A stretch of 8,492 bases of DNA from NCBI GenBank assembly GCA_021802305.1, contig JAKAAD010000040.1:1-8492 (forward strand), in the 5' to 3' direction. The stretch is from a bacterium. Its GTDB lineage: Bacteria; Chlamydiota; Chlamydiia; Chlamydiales; Rhabdochlamydiaceae. A program made the position numbers and the translations under genes. Below the pieces are notes generated by a model, which did not search any database, was not told the DNA's origin, and worked only from the letters and a program-made list of their open reading frames with translations. This document shows, piece after piece, positions 1 through 7,704 of the stretch; the first letter of the stretch is position 1; each line of letters starts with the position of its first letter.

Positions 1-1520
1 GCGGGGACTTCATCGCTAGCTAAACTTTTTGCTTCGATAGCTAAGTCGTTAATATCCAACTGCGAACGAATGAATTCTGCTATTTTTGCCGCTTCAGATC
101 TTCCTTCTGCATCGAGAAAGCTCTTTTCTCGAGAAGCATCGAGGAGCTGAGGATCTAGCCCACCATCAATGCGTTGAAAGGAGATCCCACTCTCTTTTTG
201 CTCGAGGACATTGAAGAGAGGGGGGTCCAGCAAGGCTCCCGCTTGAAGCACTTCGATTCCTTTATCGAGATAGAGTTGGAGCATCGGAGTAGATTCAAAG
301 TGGGTAGTGTAATAGATTTTCCCTTTGTAGTCTGAGCGATGGCGTTCGAGGTATTCTTCGAGGGTTGTCCACTCTTCCTTTGCATTCTTCCACACGAGAA
401 AGGGTTTTGCACGTTCGGCAAACTTTTCATCTTGAAGGATGCCCAATTTGACAATGGGCTCCATGTCATGCCAAATACTGAAAAAGTGGTCTTTTTCTGT
501 TGCATAGAGATTGCCTAAGCGGTCGCAAACTTTCTTAGAAATATGTTGCGCCAAAGAACGCACCGTGTGATCCTTTTGGAGAGCACTTCGCGACACGTTC
601 AGGGGAAGGTCAGCACTATCAATTGCCCCTCGCAAGATGGTGAGATAATCGGGGAGGAGGTCTTTGCAGTTATCAGAGACAAAGACACGGTTGCAAAAGA
701 GGCGTAGCGATTTATCTTGGAAATTGAATCCCTGATGCACCTTGGGAAAATAGAGGATGCCTTGCATGTGCAAGGGGTAGTCGATATGAATATGGATCCA
801 AAAAATAGGGTCTTCTTGGAAGGGATAGAGAGTGTGATAGAATTGAAGATAGTCTTGTTTGGTGCAGGTCGAGGGATTTTTGAGCCAGAGGGGCTCGTCC
901 TCATTCACCTTGGATTCGTTTAAATAGATGGGAACGGGGAGAAAAGCACAATATTTGGTAAGTGTGGTACGAAGGTGGGCTTCCTCAAGGAATTCCTCGC
1001 TTTCTTGGTCGATGTACAGGGTGATAGATGTTCCTCTTTTTTTGCGCTCTCCTTGGGCAATTTCATAGGATGCTGTTCCATCGCAAGACCAAAATACCGG
1101 AGTTGATCCCTCTTGATAGGAGAGGGTTTCTAGGGTGACCTTTGATGCAACCATGTAGGCGGAAAAGAAACCGAGACCAAAATGTCCAATGATTTGCTCT
1201 TGAGACTTGTAGGTGCTTAAAAATTCTTCGGCACCTGAAAAGGCAATTTGCGCAATGTATTTTTCTACTTCTTCAGCAGTCATGCCTATGCCATTATCGG
1301 CAAAGGTGAGAGTTTTTGCTTTTTTGTCTACAGTAATGTCAATGCGAAAGGAGTCCTCGCCTGAGAAGAGGCCGTGAGAGGTGAGCACTTTGCATTTTTG
1401 TATGGCGTCACAGGCATTAGAGACAAGTTCACGTACGAAAATTTCCTTATCGGAATACAACCATTTTTTGATGATGGGAAGTAGATTTTCTGTGTGAATT
1501 TTTAACGTTTTGGTTGTCAC
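1..1520 (-). CDS. htpG: HtpG, Hsp90-family molecular chaperone (3' end cut by window edge)
   Basis: Cytosolic ATP-driven chaperone of the Hsp90 family. I translated about 506 residues from GTG 1520 to the left edge; family members are roughly 600-630 residues, so part of the C-terminal dimerisation domain lies outside. The GHKL ATPase domain is intact: Glu31 and Asn35 in ELVSNACDA, the DNGIGM loop at about 75-80, and the glycine lid GHFGLGF at about 112-118. The middle domain has LPLNVSR, whose Arg311 corresponds to the catalytic arginine that contacts ATP gamma-phosphate. The GTG start overlaps the TGA of the upstream transporter gene (GTGA, 1517-1520) and has the Shine-Dalgarno AGAGGA at 1524-1529, so translation is probably coupled. 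No upstream ATG is available without entering the transporter. Seen: motifs and overlap. Known: Hsp90 mechanism. Inferred: co-transcription with the transporter. Confidence 0.95.
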   Translation of the reverse strand, partial: MTTKTLKIHTENLLPIIKKWLYSDKEIFVRELVSNACDAIQKCKVLTSHGLFSGEDSFRIDITVDKKAKTLTFADNGIGMTAEEVEKYIAQIAFSGAEEFLSTYKSQEQIIGHFGLGFFSAYMVASKVTLETLSYQEGSTPVFWSCDGTASYEIAQGERKKRGTSITLYIDQESEEFLEEAHLRTTLTKYCAFLPVPIYLNESKVNEDEPLWLKNPSTCTKQDYLQFYHTLYPFQEDPIFWIHIHIDYPLHMQGILYFPKVHQGFNFQDKSLRLFCNRVFVSDNCKDLLPDYLTILRGAIDSADLPLNVSRSALQKDHTVRSLAQHISKKVCDRLGNLYATEKDHFFSIWHDMEPIVKLGILQDEKFAERAKPFLVWKNAKEEWTTLEEYLERHRSDYKGKIYYTTHFESTPMLQLYLDKGIEVLQAGALLDPPLFNVLEQKESGISFQRIDGGLDPQLLDASREKSFLDAEGRSEAAKIAEFIRSQLDINDLAIEAKSLASDEVP

Positions 1521-3010
1521 AGTTCCTCTTGTACTATAAGAGCTTTTTTCTTGCCAAAGAGACGTTTTACCCTAATACCCACTGCTAAAGAAATAGGGAT
1601 GGCAATGAGAATGTAGAGGAGAGAGGATTTTCCGGTAAAGAGGGTATTCAGGTCGAGAAGGCCTCCTTCCTGTAGCAAGATGATGAGAATAGCCGAAGGA
1701 GTGATCCAGCGTAGGAGAAATGACCAAATCGAATAGACCCATGCGTTTTTAGATCCCTTCTGAAATTCTTCTTCTACAACATAGCGTTGAAGGCGCCAAC
1801 CGACAAAAAGGGTAACAATGAGGGCACTAAGAGGAAGCATCCAGTTGCCGGTAATATAATCAATCGTTCCAAAGAAATCAGTTCCGAACATGGCCGACCA
1901 GTTTGCAAATAGACCTTTGCGAGATCCAGAAAGTGCGGAGGGAATTCCAAGAATCCATACTCCTGCTGCAATGAAAAGGATCGCTTTTTTGCGCGACCAT
2001 AGAAGTGTTTCCATAAGATTGGAAACGATCATTTCGAAAAGAGAAATAGAAGAGGTAAGGGTCATGAAAGCAAGAAGGAGGAAAAAGATGGTGGAAAGAA
2101 GAAGGGTTCCCGGAAGCTGTGCAAAAAGCGTGGGGAGCGTTTGGAAGGCAAGGCCTGGACCGTGGCTTGTCTGCATGCCAAAGGTAAAGGTTATAGGGAA
2201 GATGATGAGCGCAGACATGAGAGAAATTAACAGTGTCATGGAGCTAACGGTTAGTGCAGTTCGGGAAAGATCTTCTGAGGATTTCATGTAACTTCCGTAC
2301 GTCACGAGAATTCCCAGACCAACGCTTAAGGTATAAAAAGACATGCCAAGGGCTGATAAAATGCTGGAAGCGGTGAGTTTGCTAAAATCGGGACGGAAAA
2401 CGAAACGAAACGCGTCTGAAAATCCATCTAAAGTGAGGCTAAAGCTAAAAAGACCAAGAAAAAGGAGAAAGAGCGCCGGGGTCAGAATGCGAGACCAGTG
2501 TTCAATGCCTTTTCGCAATCCGCTTTGTACAATTCCAAGGTTGAGAAGAATGAAGAGAAACGACCAAAAAAGGTTGATGTCTCCGGAAGAGTGGAGCGTT
2601 TCAAATACACGACTAATTTGTCCTGCTGAGCGTCCGATATTAAAATGGGAAAGCGATAGAAAAATGTAATTGAGGCACCATCCAGAAACAATACAGTAAT
2701 ACGAAAGAATTAAAAAGGAAGTGATGACGTTAAACCAGCCAAAGATGCGCCAGTTAGAGGAGTGATTCCCTAACTCATAATAAGCGTCCACGGCGCTTTT
2801 TTGCGTATGCCTTCCCACGAGGATTTCTGCCATAAAAATGGGAAGGGCAATCACAAATGTAAATGCAATGTAGAAGAGGACGAAGATACCTCCTCCATTT
2901 TGACCAACCATGTAGGGAAAGCGCCAAAGGCTACCCAAGCCAATCGCAGAGCCTGCTGCGGCCATGATAAAGCCAATTTTTGAACCCCATTGTTCTCGTG
3001 TCTGCTTCAT
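1517..3010 (-). CDS. Sodium-dependent transporter, SNF/neurotransmitter:sodium symporter family
   Basis: Inner-membrane secondary transporter of 497 residues that would use the sodium gradient to import an amino acid or related amine. The substrate cannot be told from sequence. The family signature is clear: GSAIGLGSLWRFPY at about 20-33 (unwound helix 1, substrate and sodium site), followed by GQNGGG at 36-41. Helix 6 has FYTLSVGLGILVTYGSY at about 225-241. Helix 8 has FMTLTSSISLFE at about 315-326, a second sodium-site region. I count about 11-12 hydrophobic segments, the usual LeuT-fold number, and the C-terminus is basic (VKRLFGKKK). Start ATG 3010 fits the conserved N-terminus; no good Shine-Dalgarno is seen, and the leader from the proposed promoter is only about ten bases. 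It is the first gene of a unit with htpG. Chlamydiae are known to carry members of this family. Confidence 0.93.
   Translation of the reverse strand: MKQTREQWGSKIGFIMAAAGSAIGLGSLWRFPYMVGQNGGGIFVLFYIAFTFVIALPIFMAEILVGRHTQKSAVDAYYELGNHSSNWRIFGWFNVITSFLILSYYCIVSGWCLNYIFLSLSHFNIGRSAGQISRVFETLHSSGDINLFWSFLFILLNLGIVQSGLRKGIEHWSRILTPALFLLFLGLFSFSLTLDGFSDAFRFVFRPDFSKLTASSILSALGMSFYTLSVGLGILVTYGSYMKSSEDLSRTALTVSSMTLLISLMSALIIFPITFTFGMQTSHGPGLAFQTLPTLFAQLPGTLLLSTIFFLLLAFMTLTSSISLFEMIVSNLMETLLWSRKKAILFIAAGVWILGIPSALSGSRKGLFANWSAMFGTDFFGTIDYITGNWMLPLSALIVTLFVGWRLQRYVVEEEFQKGSKNAWVYSIWSFLLRWITPSAILIILLQEGGLLDLNTLFTGKSSLLYILIAIPISLAVGIRVKRLFGKKKALIVQEEL
1524..1529 (-). promoter_or_regulatory. Shine-Dalgarno for htpG, inside the transporter gene
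   Basis: AGAGGA on the minus strand lies three bases before the htpG GTG. It supports the non-ATG start and the stop-start overlap with the preceding gene. Confidence 0.6.
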
Positions 3011-3035
3011 AAAATAAACGTTATGAAAGTATCAT
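3006..3035 (+). promoter_or_regulatory. Possible promoter for nadE, overlapping the divergent promoter
   Basis: A -35-like TTCATA (3006-3011), an 18-base spacer and a -10-like TATCAT (3030-3035, five of six consensus bases) would start transcription about 20 bases before nadE. The -10 shares bases with the -10 of the divergent promoter. The -35 is weak, so this is tentative. Confidence 0.35.
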
Positions 3036-3056
3036 ACATTTAAAAGGCAGCGTCAA
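3028..3056 (-). promoter_or_regulatory. Sigma70-type promoter for the transporter-htpG unit
   Basis: On the minus strand, a -35 box TTGACG (3051-3056) is followed by a 17-base spacer and a -10 box GATACT (3028-3033). Transcription would start about 10 bases before the transporter ATG, giving a very short leader. The -35 box overlaps the Shine-Dalgarno of the divergent nadE gene. Spacing and hexamers are good; activity is inferred. Confidence 0.6.
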
Positions 3057-3064
3057 GGAAAAAT

Positions 3065-4702
3065 ATGCGCATTTTGGTTGCTCAGCTCAATCCTACGATC
3101 GGCGATATAGAGGGGAATGGAGAAAAAATCCTCCATGCTTTGGACCGGGCACGAGAAGAAAAGGTAGAGGTGGTTCTCTTTTCAGAGCTCGTTCTTTCCG
3201 GGTATCCTCCTGAGGATTTATTGCTGCATCCTGCCTATATAGATGCGCAAGAAGCCTATTTAGACAAAATAGTGAAGGCTTCCTCCGGGATGTTTGTGGC
3301 TTTTGGGATGGCGCGCCATAATCGCACGAAGGGAGAGAAGATCGTATTTAATAGCGCGGCCATTATGCATGATGGAAAATTGCTGGGTTTTGAAGATAAG
3401 ATTTTACTGCCAACCTACGATGTTTTTGATGAAAGACGCTATTTTGAGCCGGGTGCAAAGGTGCACGTTTGGCCTTACAAAGGGAAAAAGATTGGTCTGC
3501 TCATCTGCGAAGACATGTGGCAGCATGCCGGAGCTGTTCCGGATACGCACTATGCGCGCGATCCTGTAGAAGAGATAGCTTTGCTGAAGCCTGATCTTTT
3601 GCTCAATCTTTCTGCCTCTCCCTACCATGATCAAAAGCCGGATGTACGCATAGGCGTTTGTGTGAAAGCGGCAAAGAGAGTCGGGGTTCCCATTGTCATG
3701 TCTTGCCAAGTGGGCGGAAACGATCAACTAGTTTTCGATGGATATAGTCTTTGGGTTGATGCACAGGGTAGGCTGCAGCAAGTAGCTAAAGGGTTTGAAG
3801 AGGATTTTCTGATCATCGATTCCGAGAAAACGGGACCCGCCTCTGTATTTTATTGCGATCCGATCCAGGATCTCTTTCGCGCGCTTGCCTTAGGCACATC
3901 GGATTATTTGCGAAAATTGGGTTTTCAAAAGGTGGTAATAGGTTTATCCGGAGGAATTGATTCTGCGGTGGTTGCATGCATTGCAGTGCATGCTCTTGGA
4001 AGAGAAAACGTGCTTGGGGTTTTCATGCCTTCGCGGTTCAGTTCTCCGAGCAGCATTAGTGATGCAGAAGCCCTGGCAAAGAATCTGGGGATTGAAACGC
4101 TTCTCATTCCCATTGAAAGGCCTTTTCAGGTCTTCTTAGATCTCTTGGAACCTCATTTTGGGAATCGTGCGTTTGACGTTACGGAAGAAAATATGCAAGC
4201 GCGAATACGTGGAACTATTTTGATGTCTCTTTCCAATAAATTTGGACACATTGTGCTAAGTACCGGCAACAAGAGTGAGGTAGCCATGGGATATTGCACA
4301 TTGTACGGCGATATGGTGGGGGGACTTGCAATCATTTCAGATGTGACAAAAAAGCAGGTCTATGAGCTTGCACGTTTTATCAATCGAGAGAGAGAAATCA
4401 TTCCCGAAAACATTTTGCATAAAGAGCCTTCTGCCGAGCTAAAGCCCGAACAAAAAGATAGCGATGCTCTCCCTGATTACGACATCGTGGATCAAGTACT
4501 CAAGGAATACGTAGAGGACTATCTTACGCCCAAAGAAATTGCGCGAAGAAATGACATTCCTCTAGAGCTTGTCACCTATTTGGTTCATGGGATTCACAAG
4601 GCAGAGTACAAACGGCAGCAAGCAGCCATCGGGATTCGCGTGAGCAAAAAATCATTTAAGGCAGGAAGGCGTTATCCCATCGTTCAAAGATGGGTGGAGT
4701 GA
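3065..4702 (+). CDS. nadE: NAD+ synthase, glutamine-hydrolysing
   Basis: Last step of NAD synthesis in the cytosol: nicotinic acid adenine dinucleotide is adenylated with ATP and amidated. The protein has 545 residues in two domains. The N-terminal nitrilase-type glutaminase (about 1-260) has the full Glu41-Lys112-Cys148 triad (FSELVLSG, EDKILLPTYD, LLICEDMW), so ammonia can come from glutamine. The C-terminal synthetase (about 270-545) has the ATP pyrophosphatase loop SGGIDS at 295-300, STGNKSE at 399-405 and the family tail PSAELKPEQKDSD. Length fits the two-domain class. ATG 3065 has AAGGA at 3055-3059, five bases upstream. The 3' end overlaps the convergent epmA by 19 bp. Inferred: the organism finishes NAD synthesis itself rather than relying only on import from its host. 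No damage seen. Confidence 0.95.
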   Translation: MRILVAQLNPTIGDIEGNGEKILHALDRAREEKVEVVLFSELVLSGYPPEDLLLHPAYIDAQEAYLDKIVKASSGMFVAFGMARHNRTKGEKIVFNSAAIMHDGKLLGFEDKILLPTYDVFDERRYFEPGAKVHVWPYKGKKIGLLICEDMWQHAGAVPDTHYARDPVEEIALLKPDLLLNLSASPYHDQKPDVRIGVCVKAAKRVGVPIVMSCQVGGNDQLVFDGYSLWVDAQGRLQQVAKGFEEDFLIIDSEKTGPASVFYCDPIQDLFRALALGTSDYLRKLGFQKVVIGLSGGIDSAVVACIAVHALGRENVLGVFMPSRFSSPSSISDAEALAKNLGIETLLIPIERPFQVFLDLLEPHFGNRAFDVTEENMQARIRGTILMSLSNKFGHIVLSTGNKSEVAMGYCTLYGDMVGGLAIISDVTKKQVYELARFINREREIIPENILHKEPSAELKPEQKDSDALPDYDIVDQVLKEYVEDYLTPKEIARRNDIPLELVTYLVHGIHKAEYKRQQAAIGIRVSKKSFKAGRRYPIVQRWVE

Positions 4703-5673
4703 AGAGCAGGTGCTTCTTCCCAAGCATGGGGAAGAATCTCTTTGATAGTAGCAGATCCGTGGCGAAGCATCATGAGCCGATCAAAGCCAACGGCAACCCC
4801 ACAACAGTCGGGAAATCCTGCACGGAGTGCTTCGAGAAAGATGTGATCAATGGGAAGAGCGTCTTTCCCATTTTTCAGGCGCAAAATATTTGCTTCTTCG
4901 AAGCGCATTTGAAGTTCTTCGGGATCGGAGAGTTCGTGATATCCATTGGCTAGCTCCATGTTTCCGCAAAAGATTTCAAAACGGCACGCTGCTTGTCCCT
5001 TGCTTGTTTCCACGACTTTTGCAAGTGCTGCTTGAGAGGGAGGGAAGTGGGTAACGACAGTAAGGGTATGGGCTTTAAACATAGGTTCTATAAAGAGTGA
5101 CATACAGAGTTGGAGAAGGGTGTCGCGATCCCAATCTGCTTGCGCAGATTCGACATTTCGCGTGCGCAAGAGAGAAAAGAGCTCTTCTTGTGTTGTTTGA
5201 AAAGGATCGATCTCTAAAAATGTTTGAAACACTTCTTGATAGGTATAAAAGTATATAGGCATTTCTTGCAGAAATAATTGAAGGAACGCACACGTTTCTT
5301 GAATCATTTCATTCATGGAAAAATGGCAACGATACCATTCTGCCATGGTAAATTCAGGGTGATGTCGCGATCCGATTTCATTGTCGCGAAAGACATGGCT
5401 AATTTGATAGATATCGCCGATTCCTTCTGCGAGCAAGCGTTTCATCCCATATTCTGGAGAAGTGTGAAGATATCCTATTTGCGATCCAAAGAGAGAAACT
5501 TTCATGACATCGATGTGAAGATCCACAGGTGCTTTGGGATCTAGGGCAGGACAATCTACTTCGAGGACATTTCGTTTGCGAAAAAATGCACGCGCTTTCT
5601 CAAACATGTCTGCGCGATCGCGCAACAAAAAAAGCCTTTTAGAGCTTGTATGCAACGACAGATTCTTAGACAC
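4684..5673 (-). CDS. epmA: EF-P lysine ligase (EpmA/GenX/PoxA family)
   Basis: Class II lysyl-tRNA synthetase paralogue that attaches (R)-beta-lysine (or lysine) to Lys34 of EF-P. With GTG 5673 the protein has 329 residues, close to E. coli EpmA (325), and no anticodon-binding domain. Visible motifs are TSPEY (about 71-75), class II motif 2 FRDNEIG...HPEFTMAEWY (about 95-114), ELANGYHEL (about 240-248) and motif 3 GVAVGFDRL (about 292-300). Motif 3 has Ala294 where true LysRS has Gly; in E. coli EpmA the equivalent Ala is linked to beta-lysine preference. I chose GTG 5673 because AGGTGA lies 11 bases upstream and the N-terminus matches E. coli in length; TTG 5703 and GTG 5688 are alternatives in the same frame. 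The start overlaps the efp stop by 8 bp. EpmB, which makes beta-lysine, is not in the window. Confidence 0.92.
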   Translation of the reverse strand: MSKNLSLHTSSKRLFLLRDRADMFEKARAFFRKRNVLEVDCPALDPKAPVDLHIDVMKVSLFGSQIGYLHTSPEYGMKRLLAEGIGDIYQISHVFRDNEIGSRHHPEFTMAEWYRCHFSMNEMIQETCAFLQLFLQEMPIYFYTYQEVFQTFLEIDPFQTTQEELFSLLRTRNVESAQADWDRDTLLQLCMSLFIEPMFKAHTLTVVTHFPPSQAALAKVVETSKGQAACRFEIFCGNMELANGYHELSDPEELQMRFEEANILRLKNGKDALPIDHIFLEALRAGFPDCCGVAVGFDRLMMLRHGSATIKEILPHAWEEAPALHSTHL

Positions 5674-6229
5674 GAGAGACGTACTCACCTGTTCTCGTAT
5701 CAATTTTGATCACGTCGCCTTCATTGATAAAGAGAGGAACTTGGACATTTGTTCCATTTTCCGTCACTGCTGGTTTGAGCACGCGACCGGAAGTATCCCC
5801 GCGGACTCCGGGCACTGTTTCTGCAATTTTCATTTCCATGAATGTGGGAGGAATGACATCGACGGGAGCGCCCTTATACAGCACGACATCATACACTTGA
5901 TCGTCCATGAGCCATTGGGCTTTATCTTGCAGGGTGGAAAGAGGGATAGATATTTGTTCGAAAGAAGTATCGTCCATCATGATCGCATGCTCGCCATCCT
6001 TATAAAGCAGGCGCATCTTTGTTTCTTCGACATCAGCTGAGTCTAGTCTTTCTCCCGACTTAAACGTACGATCGATGACGCGACCAGTGAGGAGGTGCTT
6101 GAGTTTGATGCGATTGAATGCTTGGCCCTTCCCGGGTTTTACAAATTCATTGCTAACCACTGTATAGGGTTCGCCATCCACTTCTACTTTGTGCCCACCG
6201 CGAATCTCGCTTGTACTGTACTGAGCCAT
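5666..6229 (-). CDS. efp: Translation elongation factor P
   Basis: Ribosome-binding factor, shaped like tRNA, that relieves stalling at consecutive prolines. It has 187 residues from ATG 6229 (188 in E. coli). The N-terminal KOW-like domain ends its loop with FVKPGKGQAF, and with this start the modified lysine is exactly Lys34, the usual number. A start at ATG 6241 would add four residues and make it Lys38; neither ATG has an obvious Shine-Dalgarno. Two OB-type domains follow, with the conserved end GDVIKIDTRTGEYVSRV. The loop is the beta-lysine-type (Lys34) form and the modifying ligase gene is directly downstream, so the factor is very probably modified. From memory the sequence resembles the chlamydial EF-P copy that keeps this loop. 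No convincing promoter was found upstream. Confidence 0.96.
   Translation of the reverse strand: MAQYSTSEIRGGHKVEVDGEPYTVVSNEFVKPGKGQAFNRIKLKHLLTGRVIDRTFKSGERLDSADVEETKMRLLYKDGEHAIMMDDTSFEQISIPLSTLQDKAQWLMDDQVYDVVLYKGAPVDVIPPTFMEMKIAETVPGVRGDTSGRVLKPAVTENGTNVQVPLFINEGDVIKIDTRTGEYVSRV
5684..5690 (-). promoter_or_regulatory. Shine-Dalgarno deciding the epmA start
   Basis: AGGTGAG on the minus strand, ten bases before GTG 5673 and inside the efp 3' end. It matches the anti-Shine-Dalgarno well and favours this start over TTG 5703, which has only a distant GAAGG. Confidence 0.5.
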
Positions 6230-6241
6230 AAGACGATTCAT

Positions 6242-6432
6242 TGTGGAGGGATTGAGGTTAATTTACAAGCGAGGAAGTCTTTCTTTTCTCATCGATCCAA
6301 CATGCCTCAAACAACTCAAGCCTAAAAAATGAACAAAATGATGAGAGCGGCTGCTTAATAATGTGAAGTTGGTTTTAGGGTGTGTATTTAAGAAATTATT
6401 TGGTAGGAACATAGCCAAGATTAGGAGAATCT
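6242..6432. other. Divergent intergenic region between efp and the unknown gene
   Basis: Between efp (minus) and the plus-strand gene beginning at 6433, I see no recognisable RNA gene, no strong hairpin with a T-run, and no clear promoter on either strand. A weak plus-strand candidate is TTGGTT (6369-6374) with AATTAT (6394-6399), but its 19-base spacer is poor. The region must hold the starts of both transcripts unless they come from unusual promoters. Confidence 0.4.
6423..6427 (+). promoter_or_regulatory. Strong Shine-Dalgarno for the unknown gene at 6433
   Basis: AGGAG, five bases before ATG 6433. It is the best ribosome binding site upstream of this coding frame and indicates that the original start lies before the in-frame TAG at 6481. 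Confidence 0.6.
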
Positions 6433-6564
6433 ATGCTAAAATGTTTGGAATGCATCTTCCCGCCATTATTTATCACACGCTAGCCTTTCCATTTCAGCAG
6501 GGGCAAGCCCATTTTCAACAAGCAAAGATGTCCTCGTTGCTTCCAATGGCTGGGACACTGGACA
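6433..6564 (+). pseudogene. 5' part of the unknown gene, interrupted by an in-frame TAG (6481-6483)
   Basis: ATG 6433 with a good AGGAG opens the same frame as the long ORF downstream. It reads MLKCLECIFPPLFITR, then TAG at codon 17, then 27 more codons without a stop up to GTG 6565. The peptide has CxxC at codons 4-7 and a second CxxC (RCPRC) at codons 33-36, and TAG falls between them. Paired CxxC motifs are typical of a zinc ribbon or treble clef, so both halves look like genuine coding sequence. Whether the TAG is a recent nonsense mutation, a sequencing error or a site of read-through cannot be decided here. Confidence 0.55.
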
Positions 6565-7653
6565 GTGGGGCTTGCAGAACATATCCCTGTCATCAACTAT
6601 CTTGTTGCCTTAGTAGATATAGCCATTCAGATCCCCTTGAGCTATTTGTGTAAGACAGCTTCTCCGGAGAATTCTTTGAGCCAGAATAAAGATGTTGAAC
6701 AGGAGCAAAAAGAGCTTGGAAAACAGCGGTTACGCGATTTTCTTCAGAAGCACAATATTCATTTGACTACGCCATTTGCGAAGAAGGTAGGTGAGGTTCA
6801 AGAGTTGTGGCAAGATTGGAAGGAGGAAGACACAATCATAACCTGGGAGACAAGAATTCGATTGATGCGAGACAAGATAAGGGATTTATTGAATGGAGCA
6901 AATATAGAACAGCAAGAATATTTAAATCGTTGTTTGGACGAACTAAAACAGACGAATACGCGTGTTTCAAACTGTTATCAGGGGTTGCAAATCTGGATGC
7001 AAGGGCAAACTGGGAAAGCACAAGAAGTGAGCAGCGACTTGCACATCGTTTTTGGAAAACTGAACCCTCCTTTTGAGGATCAGACTGTGGGTTATGGCGA
7101 TTATCTGGCATCGATAGGATTTGCCGACTACGAATATTTTAAACAGATCTTTACTTTTTCAATCGATGTCCTTTTAGAAAGAGGTGTTGAGACAGTGCGA
7201 GATTTCGACTGCTTGAAAATTAACGTTTGGGACAAAGATCTACATGATTTTGAACAATTCTCTCAGATTTTGAATCGCTATAAAGATCATGGGAATGTAA
7301 ACGAGACTTACGAGAAGTTCCTTGCAGATCTTATAAAACGCATCAAAGAAGAAGCACAAAAATTAAATGAGGTACTTCCAAAAGCGAACGAAGTAGAGCC
7401 TAATCAGCTCAACATTACATCTTGCATGGAATCATTTGTCAAACCTCCTCATACTTTTGAAAAGTTCCAAGCATTTGTACATGTATGGCGTTGCAAGCTT
7501 TTGGTGGCATATATTCTTCAATATCGAAATTCCGAGGTTTGGATTGGCTTAAAACAAAAAGACCTAACAATGACCATAGCAAAGTATAAAGAGAATCGCC
7601 CGAGCATTTCGTGTAGTGCATTGTATGAATTGGGCATGCAGCAGAATGTGTAG
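6565..7653 (+). CDS. Protein of unknown function with an N-terminal hydrophobic segment
   Basis: I do not recognise this family. From GTG 6565 it has 362 residues. A hydrophobic stretch covers about residues 7-29 (IPVINYLVALVDIAIQIPL), long enough for one membrane segment. The rest is hydrophilic and mostly helical in character, rich in Lys, Glu and Gln, with no catalytic motif I can name. GTG 6565 has no good Shine-Dalgarno, and the frame stays open back to TAG 6481; the likely original start is ATG 6433, which would give about 405 residues with an N-terminal four-cysteine motif. It may therefore be a truncated product or part of a pseudogene. The gene ends at TAG 7651-7653, with TAA one codon later. 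One alternative is a chlamydial inclusion-membrane or effector protein, but it lacks a clear bilobed hydrophobic domain. Confidence 0.6.
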   Translation: MGLAEHIPVINYLVALVDIAIQIPLSYLCKTASPENSLSQNKDVEQEQKELGKQRLRDFLQKHNIHLTTPFAKKVGEVQELWQDWKEEDTIITWETRIRLMRDKIRDLLNGANIEQQEYLNRCLDELKQTNTRVSNCYQGLQIWMQGQTGKAQEVSSDLHIVFGKLNPPFEDQTVGYGDYLASIGFADYEYFKQIFTFSIDVLLERGVETVRDFDCLKINVWDKDLHDFEQFSQILNRYKDHGNVNETYEKFLADLIKRIKEEAQKLNEVLPKANEVEPNQLNITSCMESFVKPPHTFEKFQAFVHVWRCKLLVAYILQYRNSEVWIGLKQKDLTMTIAKYKENRPSISCSALYELGMQQNV

Positions 7654-7704
7654 CTGTAAGTTTTTCTCTCGACTTTTGTATGCAGCAAGATATACTCATT
7701 GTTC

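Noticed and set aside
717..923. Plus-strand ORF opposite htpG
   Set aside because: It lies antisense to the HtpG middle domain, whose translation is continuous and conserved here.
1890..2669. Plus-strand ORFs opposite the transporter gene
   Set aside because: They are antisense to a clear 12-helix transporter, are highly basic and low-complexity, and have no recognisable domain; typical shadow frames.
5534..6040. Plus-strand ORF of 168 codons opposite efp and the start of epmA
   Set aside because: Antisense to EF-P, which is identified over its full length; no family resemblance in the reverse frame.
6481..6483. Selenocysteine or pyrrolysine insertion at the in-frame stop
   Set aside because: Selenocysteine uses TGA, not TAG, and nothing in the window suggests pyrrolysine machinery; mutation or ordinary suppression is more economical.
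6363..6653. Plus-strand ORF of 96 codons beginning with GTG, overlapping the unknown gene
   Set aside because: It has no Shine-Dalgarno, its C-terminal part is out of frame with the long unknown ORF, and the frame from ATG 6433 has a much better ribosome binding site and CxxC pairs.
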